Below are positions 51,120 through 59,724 of a stretch of DNA of 64,000 nt, piece by piece. This DNA is from Pandoraea eparura (GTDB taxonomy: Bacteria; Pseudomonadota; Gammaproteobacteria; Burkholderiales; Burkholderiaceae). Each line of letters opens with the position of its first letter. Positions within the stretch are counted from its first letter, which is position 1. Made by a program: the position numbers and the translations under genes. The notes beneath the pieces are model-generated. The model did not search any database and had not been told where the DNA came from. It saw only the letters and a list, made by a program, of their open reading frames with translations. The stretch lies in assembly GCF_902459725.1 (NCBI RefSeq), contig NZ_CABPSH010000002.1, positions 372,001 to 436,000 on the forward strand. Reading direction: 5' to 3'.

Positions 51120-52091
51120 ATGACGCGCCCGGCTACCCCGGCCGGGGGACAACAGGAGACCGCTCGATTCGTCATGACCGAAGCCGCCATCGAGGTAATT
51201 GAGCTGTGCAAGGCCTATGACGGCCGTCCCGTGGTCGATCATCTCTCGCTGCGGGTCGCGCCGGGTGAGTGCTTCGGCTTGCTGGGGCCCAATGGGGCCG
51301 GCAAGACCACCACGCTGCGCATGTTGCTGGGTCTGGTCACGCCCGACAGCGGCGAGATCCGTCTCGGCGGCCTGCCGGTCCCGAGACAGGCGCCTCAGGC
51401 GCGACGCCGGGTCGGTGTCGTGCCGCAGTTCGACAATCTCGACCCCGACTTCACCGTGCGCGAGAATCTCGCCGTCTTCGGGCGCTATTTCGGACTCTCC
51501 TCTGCCGACGTCCGGGAACGCGTGCCCGCCCTGCTCGCGTTCGCGCGACTGGAGTCCAAGGCCGATGCCCGGGTCAGCCAACTCTCGGGCGGTATGAAAC
51601 GACGCCTCACGCTCGCTCGCGCCCTCATCAACAATCCCGACGTGCTGGTGCTCGACGAGCCCACCACGGGCCTCGATCCGCAAGCACGGCACCTGATCTG
51701 GGAACGGCTCAAGTCGCTGATGAACGAGGGCAAGACGATCCTGCTTACGACGCACTTCATGGAGGAAGCCGAGCGGCTGTGCCATCGCCTGTGCGTGATC
51801 GATGCCGGGCGCAAGATCGCCGAAGGCACGCCCCCCGAACTCGTCGCCCGCGAAATCGGCTGCGACGTCGTGGAGGTGTTCGGCGACGTGCCGCAAGCGC
51901 TGCTCGCACGACTGGCCCCGTTGGCCGAGCGCATCGAGACCAGCGGCGAGACCCACTTCTGCTATGTACGCGACGCTGGCCCGGTCGTCGCCGCGCTGCA
52001 GGATCAGCCCGGCGTTCGCTATCTGCATCGGCGTGCCAACCTGGAGGACGTCTTCCTCAAGCTCACCGGACGGGAGATGCGCGATGACTGA
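51120..52091 (+). CDS. ABC-2 exporter ATP-binding protein, NodI-type
   Basis: A 323-residue ABC ATPase closest in style to NodI and related ABC-2 exporters. Walker A is [20 protein letters not shown], the Q-loop is [20 protein letters not shown], the signature is [19 protein letters not shown], Walker B is [13 protein letters not shown], and [19 protein letters not shown] follows. The motif string [14 protein letters not shown] is typical of NodI. ATG 51120 is used; ATG 51174 would give 305 residues, which also fits the family. It overlaps the permease gene by eight bases. No nodulation genes are present, so the exported substrate is unknown. Confidence 0.9.
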   Translation: MTRPATPAGGQQETARFVMTEAAIEVIELCKAYDGRPVVDHLSLRVAPGECFGLLGPNGAGKTTTLRMLLGLVTPDSGEIRLGGLPVPRQAPQARRRVGVVPQFDNLDPDFTVRENLAVFGRYFGLSSADVRERVPALLAFARLESKADARVSQLSGGMKRRLTLARALINNPDVLVLDEPTTGLDPQARHLIWERLKSLMNEGKTILLTTHFMEEAERLCHRLCVIDAGRKIAEGTPPELVAREIGCDVVEVFGDVPQALLARLAPLAERIETSGETHFCYVRDAGPVVAALQDQPGVRYLHRRANLEDVFLKLTGREMRDD

Positions 52092-53034
52092 GCACGATCG
52101 TCACCCCGCCGACATGCCTGGCATGCCTGACACGCCTGATGTGCCTGATGTGCCTGACATGCCTGACATGCCTGACAAGCGCGACAGGAGGGACATGCCC
52201 CGTGCCCCCGGCAAGCCCAACCGTGCGGCCGTCTCGACGGCGCGATCACGTCGCGGTGACGCCCCCCGCTATCTCCCCGGCATGTCACCATGGATGGGCG
52301 TCTGGCGGCGCAACTTCCTCGTCTGGCGCAAGCTCGCCATCGCGTCGTTGTTCGGCAATCTGGCCGACCCGATGATCTACCTCTTCGGGCTGGGGTTCGG
52401 TCTCGGCATGATGGTCGGCGAGGTCGACGGCACTTCGTACATCGCGTTCCTCGCCGCGGGCACCGTCGGCTCCAGCGTAATGTTCTCCGCGAGCTTCGAG
52501 TCGATGTACTCGGGCTTCTCGCGCATGCATGTGCAGCGCACGTGGGAAGCCCTCATGCACACGCCGCTCACGCTGGGCGACGTGGTGCTCGGCGAAGTCG
52601 TGTGGGCCGCCAGCAAGGCCGTGCTCTCGGGCGTCGCGATCCTGCTGGTGGCCAGCGTGCTTGGCTACGCGCGCATCGACAGCCTGCCGGTCGTGCTGCC
52701 GGTGATCCTGCTTGCGGGACTCGCCTTTGCGAGCCTGGCCATGGTAACGACGGCACTCGCGCCGAGCTATGACTTCTTCATGTTCTACCAGACGCTGGTG
52801 ATGACACCGATGCTGCTGCTCTCGGGCGTGTTCTTCCCGCTGGCGCAACTACCGGCCGCAGCTCGTCACGTGACGGAGTGGTTGCCCCTGGCCCACGCCG
52901 TGGCCCTGATTCGTCCGGCCATGCTCGGACGCCCCATCGACCTGCCCTGGCTGCACGCCGGCGCGCTCGCGGTCTATGCGGTCGCCGGGTTCGCCGTGGC
53001 GCTCGTGCTACTGCGCAGACGCATCCTTCGGTAA
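52084..53034 (+). CDS. ABC-2 exporter permease, NodJ-type
   Basis: A 316-residue permease. The ABC-2 membrane domain starts near residue 70 and has six helices, with [40 protein letters not shown] and [20 protein letters not shown], all typical of NodJ. It differs from the family by an extra N-terminal tail of about 55 residues. The tail is low complexity and contains seven xxP triplets ([21 protein letters not shown]) from a 9-bp tandem repeat at 52111-52173. It overlaps the ATPase gene. A downstream start such as the ATG within MSPWMGVW (near 52282) would remove the tail. Confidence 0.9.
   Translation: MTEHDRHPADMPGMPDTPDVPDVPDMPDMPDKRDRRDMPRAPGKPNRAAVSTARSRRGDAPRYLPGMSPWMGVWRRNFLVWRKLAIASLFGNLADPMIYLFGLGFGLGMMVGEVDGTSYIAFLAAGTVGSSVMFSASFESMYSGFSRMHVQRTWEALMHTPLTLGDVVLGEVVWAASKAVLSGVAILLVASVLGYARIDSLPVVLPVILLAGLAFASLAMVTTALAPSYDFFMFYQTLVMTPMLLLSGVFFPLAQLPAAARHVTEWLPLAHAVALIRPAMLGRPIDLPWLHAGALAVYAVAGFAVALVLLRRRILR
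52111..52173 (+). repeat. In-frame 9-bp tandem repeat in the nodJ-type N-terminus, seven units
   Basis: Seven 9-bp units of the form GAYRYGCCT run from 52111 to 52173 and encode a Pro-every-third-residue stretch. The period equals that of the array after the same gene and of the two ftsY-associated arrays. Confidence 0.85.
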
Positions 53035-53062
53035 CGCCACGGCGCGCCTCCACCCGCACGTC

Positions 53063-53125
53063 GAAACCAACGAAGTCAACGAAGTCAACGAAGTCAACGA
53101 AGTCAACGAAGTCAACGAAGTCAAC
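53063..53125. repeat. 9-bp tandem repeat after the nodJ-type gene, seven units
   Basis: Six perfect copies of GAAGTCAAC (53072-53125) are preceded by one variant, GAAACCAAC (53063-53071). They lie in the convergent gap just before a terminator hairpin. Confidence 0.93.
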
Positions 53126-53126
53126 G

Positions 53127-53160
53127 AAAAACGGCACCGGAAAATGCGGGTGCCGTTTTT
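53127..53160. terminator. Bidirectional terminator between the exporter and M16 genes
   Basis: ACGGCACC (53131-53138) pairs with GGTGCCGT (53149-53156). Five A lie on the left and a T run on the right (53156-53160), so it can act on both converging transcripts. Confidence 0.85.
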
Positions 53161-53212
53161 CAGAGGGCATTCGCCGCGACAGCCACGCGACGATACGCAG
53201 ATACGCCGATTC

Positions 53213-54667
53213 CTACTTTTGCGCGGCTTCCGCGGGCTTGCCGCCGGGCGCCGCTGCGCCCGTATCTGCCTTGCCGAAGACACCGCTCGGCCCCACGACC
53301 ACCGTGACGAGATGGTCCGGCTTCACGTGACGCGCGAAAGCGTCCTTTACCTGTGCGGCCGTCACGGCTTCGACGTTGCGGGTCCAGGTGTCGAGGTAGT
53401 CCAGCGGCAAATGATAGAAGCCGATCGCAGCCACGTTTGCCAGCAGCTTGCGGTTACTGTCCAGTCGCAGCGGGAAGCCGTTGGTCAGGTTGTCCTTGGC
53501 GGCCTGCATCTCCGCGTCGGTCGGCCCGTTCTGCACGAACGTGGCGAGCGTCTCACGCACGACCTTGAGCGCTTCCGGCGCCTGCTCGCGACGCGTCTGC
53601 AGACTGATCTCAAACGGCCCTTCCTGCAACTGGGGCATGAAGCCGCTCGACACCCCATACGTCAGGCCGCGCTTCTCGCGCACTTCCGACGTCAGGCGTG
53701 ACACGAAACCACCGCCGCCCAGCACGTAGTTGCCCACGAGCAACGGGAAGTAATCGGGATCGCTGCGCGCCACCGACGCCTGCCCCGTCACGATATGCGC
53801 CTGTTCGGCCGGGTGCGGCAGATCGATCTGCACGGCACTTCGCAACGGCGCCACCGCGGGCATCGCCGGGGGCGTCACCCCCGCCGGCATGGCATCGATG
53901 AGCGTGGCCACGATCGTTTCCGCCTGCGCGCGATCGATGTCCCCGACGATCGTGACGACGGCCCGCTTCGGGCTGTACATGTCGCGGTAGAAGCGCACCA
54001 GATCGTCGCGCTTTACTGCGCTCACACTGGCCACCGTCGGGCTGACGCCATACGGATGGCTGCCATAGATCGCGCGGCGAAACGCCTTCTCGGCAATCGC
54101 CTCGGGCTTCGTATCGGATTCGGCAATCGCCGACGACAGACGCGCCGCCTCGCGCTTGAGCACCGCCTCGGGGAACGTCGGATGTTGCAGAAACTGCGCC
54201 ATCGCGCCGACCGCGGCATCGCGCTCGGTCGCCGACGACAACGTGCGCAGGGTGACGGTCGCGGCGTCGCGTCCGGCGCTTGTCGCTTCCATCGCCCCCA
54301 CATCCGCAAATCGGTCGGCAATTTGCGCCTCGGTCAGCGCGGGGCGCCCCGCCGACGCCGCCGCGCCCGCGTCGAGCAAGCCCGCCGTGAGCATCGCCAA
54401 GCCCGACTTCCCGGGCGGATCGTAGCGGCTGCCGGCATCGAAATCGATGTTTAGGTCGATCATCGGGATCGAACGGCTCTCGACGAACATCACCTTGGCG
54501 CCCGACGGCGCCACCCAGCTTTGAATCGGCAACGCCGCGCGAGCGCTCAGCGGCGTGACGGCGATCGCCACGCCCACCATCCCAGCGGCAACGGCCCCTG
54601 CGGCCGCCATCAAGTCCGTGCGCGCAGGCACGGCAAACGCACGCAACAGTGCGGAAATTTTCATCAT
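53213..54667 (-). CDS. M16 peptidase family protein, non-catalytic partner type
   Basis: A 484-residue exported M16-family protein. The N-terminus has a long hydrophobic signal segment ending LSARAALP near residue 46. The two M16 domains follow, with IDLNIDFDAGSRYDPPGKSG, YSPKRAVVTIVGDIDRAQAE, GGGGFVSRLTSEVREKRGLT and a C-terminal RHVKPDHLVTVVVGP. The zinc motif HxxEH is absent where the other protein has it, so this is probably the substrate-binding half of a heterodimeric protease. The catalytic partner lies 12 bp upstream on the same strand. Confidence 0.9.
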   Translation of the reverse strand: MMKISALLRAFAVPARTDLMAAAGAVAAGMVGVAIAVTPLSARAALPIQSWVAPSGAKVMFVESRSIPMIDLNIDFDAGSRYDPPGKSGLAMLTAGLLDAGAAASAGRPALTEAQIADRFADVGAMEATSAGRDAATVTLRTLSSATERDAAVGAMAQFLQHPTFPEAVLKREAARLSSAIAESDTKPEAIAEKAFRRAIYGSHPYGVSPTVASVSAVKRDDLVRFYRDMYSPKRAVVTIVGDIDRAQAETIVATLIDAMPAGVTPPAMPAVAPLRSAVQIDLPHPAEQAHIVTGQASVARSDPDYFPLLVGNYVLGGGGFVSRLTSEVREKRGLTYGVSSGFMPQLQEGPFEISLQTRREQAPEALKVVRETLATFVQNGPTDAEMQAAKDNLTNGFPLRLDSNRKLLANVAAIGFYHLPLDYLDTWTRNVEAVTAAQVKDAFARHVKPDHLVTVVVGPSGVFGKADTGAAAPGGKPAEAAQK

Positions 54668-54679
54668 CGTGTGGCCCTC

Positions 54680-56098
54680 TCAGCGCAGGTTCTTCAGGTC
54701 ATCCGCCCCTTGGGCGCGGCGCTTGCGTGTCGCCTCGTCGATCGGCTGCGGCACCAGCGTTGCCACGGTCAACGACGCGTCGCCGAAGTACTTGCCGGCC
54801 ACCGCCTGCACTTGCGCCGGTGTCACCGCTTTCACCTTTTCGAGCATGCGATCGATCTGCCGCCACGAGATGCCCGACATTTCGTTCAGGCCGATTTCCA
54901 TCGCCTGCCCGAACACCGAGTCACGCTTGTAGATCTGCGAGGCAACGACCTGTGCCTTCACGCGCGCGAGCTCCACCGCGGTCACGCCATGCGCCGCAAT
55001 GTCGGCGACTTGCGCGCGAAGCGCCTTCTCGATCTGCTCGGGCGTCTTGCCCTGCGCCGGGGTACCGTCGAGGAGGAAAAACTGCGGCCCACGTCCCACG
55101 CCGTCATAGTTGGCACCGACATCGTTCGCGATGCGTTGCTCCCGCACGAGCCGGCTCGTCAGACGCGCATTGTCATAACCGTCGAGCACGGCGGCGAGCA
55201 CTTGCAATGCATAGACGTCGTCATCCTTCTCGACGTCGGTCAGACGCGGCGCGCGCCACGCGAGCATGACGTGCGGATTCTCGGCCGGCGCTTTCACGAA
55301 CACCCGACGCACGCCCAGTTGTTCGGGCTCGTTCTGCGGGCGCCGCTCGGGCAACGCATGAGGCTTGATCGGGCCGTAATACGTCTCGGCGAGTTGCTTG
55401 ACCTGCGCCGGATCGACGTCGCCGCTGACCACCACCACCGCATTGTTCGGCGCATACCAGCGCGCGTACCAATCGCGCGCGTCCTGAACGGTCATGTGTT
55501 GAAGGTCGTCCATCCAGCCGACGATCGGACGACGATACGGATTGGCAACGAGCGCCGAGGCCATCAATTGTTCGTAGAGCAATGCGCGCGGCTGATCGTC
55601 CGTGCGGAGTCGGCGCTCCTCCATGACCACCTGGATCTCCTTCGCGAACTCGTCGCCGGCGAGCGTGAGATTGGCCATGCGGTCGGCCTCGAGACGCATC
55701 ATCTCGGGCAGACGCGACTTCTCCGTCTGCTCGAAGTACCCGGTGTAGTCCTTGCTGGTGAACGCGTTCTCGCGGCCCCCCAGCGCGGCAACCTGACGCG
55801 AGAACTGGCCGGGCCCGACCGTCTTCGTGCCCTTGAACATCATGTGTTCGAGCACGTGGGCCACGCCCGTGGTGCCATTGAATTCGTCGAGCGAGCCGGC
55901 GCGGTACCAGACCACATGCGCCACCGTCGGCGCGCGGTGATCTTCTCGCACGATCAATCGCAGCCCGTTCGATAGCGTGAATTCCGAAGTGTTATCGGTC
56001 GTTTTGCTGCCCGTCGTGTCGGCCGCCTGGCTCAGGCATGTCACACCGGCCAGGATGAGTCCGGCCAAGGCATGTCGCCAGCGCATGGTTCCCGTCAT
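54680..56098 (-). CDS. M16 family zinc metallopeptidase, catalytic subunit
   Basis: A 472-residue exported peptidase (pitrilysin/insulinase family). The signal peptide ends CLSQAADT near residue 27. The inverted zinc motif HVLEHM lies near residue 80, with downstream glutamate ligand region EIQVVMEERRLRTDDQPRAL near residue 150. The second M16 domain runs from about residue 215. AGGGGA six bases before the ATG supports the start at 56098. It is followed by its non-catalytic partner. Such pairs are common in beta-proteobacteria next to ftsY. The substrate is unknown. Confidence 0.93.
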   Translation of the reverse strand: MTGTMRWRHALAGLILAGVTCLSQAADTTGSKTTDNTSEFTLSNGLRLIVREDHRAPTVAHVVWYRAGSLDEFNGTTGVAHVLEHMMFKGTKTVGPGQFSRQVAALGGRENAFTSKDYTGYFEQTEKSRLPEMMRLEADRMANLTLAGDEFAKEIQVVMEERRLRTDDQPRALLYEQLMASALVANPYRRPIVGWMDDLQHMTVQDARDWYARWYAPNNAVVVVSGDVDPAQVKQLAETYYGPIKPHALPERRPQNEPEQLGVRRVFVKAPAENPHVMLAWRAPRLTDVEKDDDVYALQVLAAVLDGYDNARLTSRLVREQRIANDVGANYDGVGRGPQFFLLDGTPAQGKTPEQIEKALRAQVADIAAHGVTAVELARVKAQVVASQIYKRDSVFGQAMEIGLNEMSGISWRQIDRMLEKVKAVTPAQVQAVAGKYFGDASLTVATLVPQPIDEATRKRRAQGADDLKNLR

Positions 56099-56136
56099 GG
56101 ATCCCCTTTCGCCCGTCGTGGACGTCGATTCGCGTC

Positions 56137-56145
56137 TGATAAAAT
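56137..56145 (+). promoter_or_regulatory. Candidate extended -10 promoter for ftsY
   Basis: TGATAAAAT (56137-56145) matches an extended -10 (TGnTATAAT at 8 of 9 scored positions) about 125 bases before the ftsY start. It lies between divergent genes. Confidence 0.35.
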
Positions 56146-56269
56146 AGGTCGCATTTCCCGCGTTGGAAACCACGACCCGCCCATTGTAGGGTGTTTTGTG
56201 CGACGCGAATGGCAGGACAAATCACAGACGCACGCCGATCGCGTGCGCCCACGTCGAGTTCTTCACCCC

Positions 56270-57802
56270 ATGTTCAGTTTCTTCAAGCGCTTCAAGTCGG
56301 GCGGCAACAAGGCCGCCGAGACGAGTGCCGCATCGACCGAATCGACCGCCGCCGAGTCGGCCCAATCGCTGGACGCGCCCGAATCGCTGCACTCGCCGAT
56401 CGATGGCGCTGCCGCGCAGGCCGGGATCGCCCCGGCCCAACCCGCTGCGCCCGCCCCCGCGAGCCCGCCGCAGCCAGTCGCACCGGCCATCGCCCCCGTT
56501 TCCGCACCGGCTGCGGCGCAAGCGCCCGCCGCCCCGGCAATCGCCCCGCGCTCGCCGCTCAGCCCGGTCGAAAATGTGGAACCGTCTGAGCCGGCGAAGG
56601 GGCATGTCCCAACGCTCGTCGTGCCAGCGCAGTCTGCGCCGTCGCTCGCCCCGCAGATCGCGCCCGAACGGTCCGGATCGGCTGGATCGGTTGAGTCTGT
56701 TGAGTCTGTCGAGTCTGTCGAGTCGGCTGAGTCGGTTGAGTCGGTTGAATCGACTGAATTGGTTGAGTCCGTTGAGTCGGCTGAGTCGGCTGAGTCCGCT
56801 GAGTCCGCCGAACCGACCGCCCCGCCCCCGCCCGTCGTCGTCAAGGACGTGCATGGCGACGCCATCGGCGAGATCGTCGCCGCACCCGCCCCGGCACCGG
56901 CGGCCAAGCGCTCCTGGCTCTCGCGCCTGAAGGCGGGACTGTCGAAGACGAGCGCCGGCCTCACGGGCATCTTCATCGGCGTGAAGGTCGACGACAACCT
57001 GTTCGAGGAACTGGAAGACGCCTTGCTGATGAGCGACGCCGGCGTGGAAGCCACGGCGTTCCTGATCGGCGCCCTGCGCAAGAAGGTGAAGGCCGAACGG
57101 CTAACCGAAGGCGAGCAGGTCAAACGCGCCCTGCACGATCTTCTGGTGGAACTGCTCAAACCGCTGGAGCAAAGCCTGGTGCTGGGTCGCGAAGCACCGT
57201 TGGTCGTGATGATCGCGGGCGTGAACGGCGCCGGCAAAACGACGAGCATCGGCAAGCTGGCCAAACACTTCCAGCACTATGGCCAGTCTGTGCTCCTCGC
57301 TGCCGGCGACACGTTCCGCGCGGCGGCACGCGAACAACTGGCAATCTGGGGCGAGCGCAACAACGTTGCCGTCGTCTCACAGGAAAACGGCGACCCGGCC
57401 GCCGTGGTGTTCGACGCCGTGAATGCCGCTCGCGCACGCAAGATCGACATCGTGATGGCCGACACCGCTGGCCGCCTGCCCACGCAACTGCATTTGATGG
57501 AAGAGCTGAAGAAGATCAAGCGCGTGCTGGGCAAGGCCGCCGAGGGCGCGCCGCACGAAGTGCTGCTCGTGATCGACGCCAATACAGGACAAAACGCGCT
57601 TACGCAGGTCAAGGCGTTCGACGACGCGCTGCAGCTCACCGGGCTCATCGTCACGAAGCTCGACGGCACGGCCAAGGGCGGCATTCTCGCCGCGATTGCG
57701 CGCCAGCGTCCGGTGCCCGTGTACTTCATTGGCGTGGGCGAGAAGGTCGAGGACCTGCAGCCGTTCTCGGCACGCGAGTTCGCCGACGCCCTGCTCGGCT
57801 AA
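56270..57802 (+). CDS. ftsY: Signal recognition particle receptor FtsY
   Basis: A 510-residue SRP receptor GTPase. It starts [20 protein letters not shown]. The acidic, Pro/Ala-rich A domain spans about residues 20-215. It includes 14 triplets of the type VES/AES (residues about 141-182) made by a 9-bp tandem repeat. The NG domain follows: [20 protein letters not shown], then the G1 loop [17 protein letters not shown] near residue 321, G3 [20 protein letters not shown], and G4 [10 protein letters not shown]. It brings ribosome-SRP complexes to the membrane. The NG domain is intact; only the linker is expanded. Confidence 0.96.
   Translation: MFSFFKRFKSGGNKAAETSAASTESTAAESAQSLDAPESLHSPIDGAAAQAGIAPAQPAAPAPASPPQPVAPAIAPVSAPAAAQAPAAPAIAPRSPLSPVENVEPSEPAKGHVPTLVVPAQSAPSLAPQIAPERSGSAGSVESVESVESVESAESVESVESTELVESVESAESAESAESAEPTAPPPPVVVKDVHGDAIGEIVAAPAPAPAAKRSWLSRLKAGLSKTSAGLTGIFIGVKVDDNLFEELEDALLMSDAGVEATAFLIGALRKKVKAERLTEGEQVKRALHDLLVELLKPLEQSLVLGREAPLVVMIAGVNGAGKTTSIGKLAKHFQHYGQSVLLAAGDTFRAAAREQLAIWGERNNVAVVSQENGDPAAVVFDAVNAARARKIDIVMADTAGRLPTQLHLMEELKKIKRVLGKAAEGAPHEVLLVIDANTGQNALTQVKAFDDALQLTGLIVTKLDGTAKGGILAAIARQRPVPVYFIGVGEKVEDLQPFSAREFADALLG
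56690..56815 (+). repeat. In-frame 9-bp tandem repeat in the ftsY linker, 14 units
   Basis: Fourteen degenerate 9-bp units (consensus GTTGAGTCG) run from 56690 to 56815 and encode VES, AES and variant triplets in the acidic A domain. Confidence 0.88.
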
Positions 57803-57817
57803 ATCAGCGAAACCAGT

Positions 57818-58114
57818 TGGTTCGGCTGGTTCGGCTGGTTCGGCTGGTTCGGCTGGTTCGGCTGGTTCGGCTGGTTCGGCTGGCTCGACTGGTTCGGCTG
57901 GCTCGACTGGCTCAACTGGTTCGGCTGGTTCGGCTGGTTCGGCTGGTTCGGCTGGCTCGACTCGCTCGACTCGCTCGACTGGCTCAACTGGCTCAACTGG
58001 CTCAACTGGCTCGACTGGCTCGACTGGCTCGACTGGCTCGACTGGCTCGACTGGCTCAACTGGCTCAACTGGCTCAACTGGCTCAACTGGCTCGGCTGGC
58101 TCGGCTGGCTTGGC
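57818..58114. repeat. Large 9-bp tandem array after ftsY, about 33 units
   Basis: About 297 bp of uninterrupted 9-bp units. They occur in blocks of variants such as TGGTTCGGC, TGGCTCGAC, TGGCTCAAC and TGGCTCGGC. The array starts about 15 bases after the ftsY stop and ends about 50 bases before a terminator. The block structure shows local copying of single variants. It is open in several frames, but no start or ribosome site supports a gene. Confidence 0.93.
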
Positions 58115-58166
58115 GGCCCCGGCCAAGCCAGCCGGTAGACACGGCCAGCGACACCGGCCTCAACGT

Positions 58167-58206
58167 CAACGGCCCGCCACGTCATGTGGGCGGGCCGTTG
58201 GCTTTT
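58167..58206. terminator. Terminator hairpin between ftsY and argO-type gene
   Basis: A perfect 12-bp stem, CAACGGCCCGCC (58167-58178) and GGCGGGCCGTTG (58189-58200), is followed by GCTTTT. It can serve the rightward transcript and possibly both. Confidence 0.8.
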
Positions 58207-58243
58207 CAGGCGGCCCACATCGGTGCGACCGGGCGTCAATGCC

Positions 58244-58870
58244 TTACCACTGCTGCACAACGAGTCCCGCGCAAAGCCCCCACATCATCATGCCGACGAT
58301 GCCGTCGAGGATCTGCCAGGCACGCGCGCGAGAGAACAACGGTGCGAGCCACCGCGCGCCATAGCCTAGCGTGGAGAACCACAGGACGGACGCCGTCATC
58401 GCGCCGGCGGCGAACCAGGTATTCCCGGGCGACGCCTCGCGCGCGCCGATGCCGCCGAGCAGAATCACCGTGTCCAGATAGACGTGGGGATTGAGTATCG
58501 AGAGCATCAGGGCGAGCACGAACGCACGCGACCAGTGCATCTCCTGCATGGCTGCGCGGCTGCCGTCGGCCTGCAGGGCCCCCGCACCGCGCAATGCGGC
58601 CCGCCACGCGCGCAGGCCGTACCAGAACAGGAACGCCGCGCCGCCCCACGTCACCGCCGTCAGGAAGCGGGGATAAGCGGCGATCAGGCCCCCCATGCCG
58701 GCCACTCCCGCCGCAATCAGGATCATGTCGCAGATGGCGCAGACGGCCACAACCACGCCAACGTGACGTCGAAGAATGCCTTGGCGCAGCACAAATGCAT
58801 TCTGGGCGCCAATGGCCACGATGAGGCTGGCGCCAAGCGCCATGCCCCGCCAGAACGCGGGATCGACCAT
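58244..58870 (-). CDS. LysE/ArgO-type basic amino-acid exporter
   Basis: A 208-residue exporter with six predicted helices. The signature [20 protein letters not shown] (residues 10-29) is that of the LysE/ArgO branch, as is [20 protein letters not shown] near residue 120. Members export L-arginine or L-lysine and are usually controlled by an adjacent ArgP/LysG LysR-type regulator, which is not present here. It starts eight bases after the maiA-type gene, so the two are co-transcribed. Confidence 0.9.
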   Translation of the reverse strand: MVDPAFWRGMALGASLIVAIGAQNAFVLRQGILRRHVGVVVAVCAICDMILIAAGVAGMGGLIAAYPRFLTAVTWGGAAFLFWYGLRAWRAALRGAGALQADGSRAAMQEMHWSRAFVLALMLSILNPHVYLDTVILLGGIGAREASPGNTWFAAGAMTASVLWFSTLGYGARWLAPLFSRARAWQILDGIVGMMMWGLCAGLVVQQW

Positions 58871-58878
58871 CGTGCGGC

Positions 58879-59526
58879 TTACTCCGCGTCGGGCTGCGCC
58901 TCGGGCGCGGCACGGCGGAAAGCGTCGAGCGTCAGGCAGTGCGCGGTCACCGCGGCGATGCGCGGGAACGGTGTCATGTCCACCCGGAATCGGTTGGCGT
59001 TGTAGACCTGCGGCACGAGGCAGCAGTCCGCCAGCGTCGGGGTGTCGCCAAAGGTGAACCGGCCTGGCGACGACTGCGCCGCCAGCCGGGCTTCCAGCGA
59101 CGTGAACCCCTCCATGACCCAGTGGACGTACCATGCGTCCTTCTGCGCATCGGTCACACCGAGGTCGTGCTTGAGGTAACGCAGCACGCGCAGGTTGTCG
59201 ATCGGATGAATGTCGGCGGCGATGTCGAGCGCCAGCGCCCGCACCTGGGCGCGCGCGACCGGGTCGGCCGGCAGAAGCGCAGGCGTCGGATGTATCTCTT
59301 CGAGATACTCGATGATGGCCAACGACTGATGCAGGTTCACGCCGTCCTCGACGAACGTCGGCACCAATCCGTTGACGTTGAGCGCCCGGTACGCCGGTTT
59401 TCGCTGCTCGCCGCCATCACGCACCAGATGCACCGGTACGGTCTCGTACGCGAGACCCTTCAAATTCAGGGCGATCCGCACGCGATACGCGGCGGAACTG
59501 CGGAAATAGCTGTACAGCGTGGACAT
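58879..59526 (-). CDS. maiA: Maleylacetoacetate isomerase/zeta-class glutathione transferase
   Basis: A 215-residue zeta-class GST. The N-terminus MSTLYSYFRSSAAYRVRIAL contains the zeta signature SSxxxRVRIAL with the active-site serine pair. NVNGLVPTFVEDGVNLHQSL and IIEYLEEIHPTPALLP follow. It isomerises maleylacetoacetate in tyrosine catabolism or acts on maleylpyruvate. No fumarylacetoacetase or homogentisate gene is next to it in this window, so the exact pathway is open. It is followed at once by the argO-type gene. Confidence 0.9.
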   Translation of the reverse strand: MSTLYSYFRSSAAYRVRIALNLKGLAYETVPVHLVRDGGEQRKPAYRALNVNGLVPTFVEDGVNLHQSLAIIEYLEEIHPTPALLPADPVARAQVRALALDIAADIHPIDNLRVLRYLKHDLGVTDAQKDAWYVHWVMEGFTSLEARLAAQSSPGRFTFGDTPTLADCCLVPQVYNANRFRVDMTPFPRIAAVTAHCLTLDAFRRAAPEAQPDAE

Positions 59527-59724
59527 GGCTGACCTCAGGGGCGGAAATTGGGAAGGCGCGGTGTCGGGGTCAAGCCCCAGGTGCCGCGCCTGAACACGAA
59601 ATGGTACTTCAAGCGCTGGCCCCGATGACACCTGATTGCGTATGATGGAGTGGTATCCGGCGGCAGGATCACGGCGGCTCGCCGTCCCCTGTACCGCCCC
59701 CGCGACCCTCACCACCGACGTGCC

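Noticed and set aside
51120-53034. Calling the exporter genes nodI and nodJ outright
   Set aside because: The proteins resemble NodI and NodJ, but no nodulation genes are present and similar ABC-2 exporters occur in many non-symbionts. Only the type is stated.
53063-58114. Tandem arrays considered as CRISPR
   Set aside because: The units are 7-14 bp and directly adjoining, without unique spacers of 30 bp or more, and no cas genes are present.
57377-58126. Open frame encoding a (PVE)n protein on the minus strand across the post-ftsY array
   Set aside because: It is produced by the 9-bp repeat, which is open in several frames. The rest of the frame is antisense to ftsY, and no start signal supports it.
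57696-58494. Plus-strand frames encoding (GST)n or (RLV)n repeats after ftsY
   Set aside because: They are repeat artefacts that overlap the ftsY end and the terminator, with no homology-like segment.
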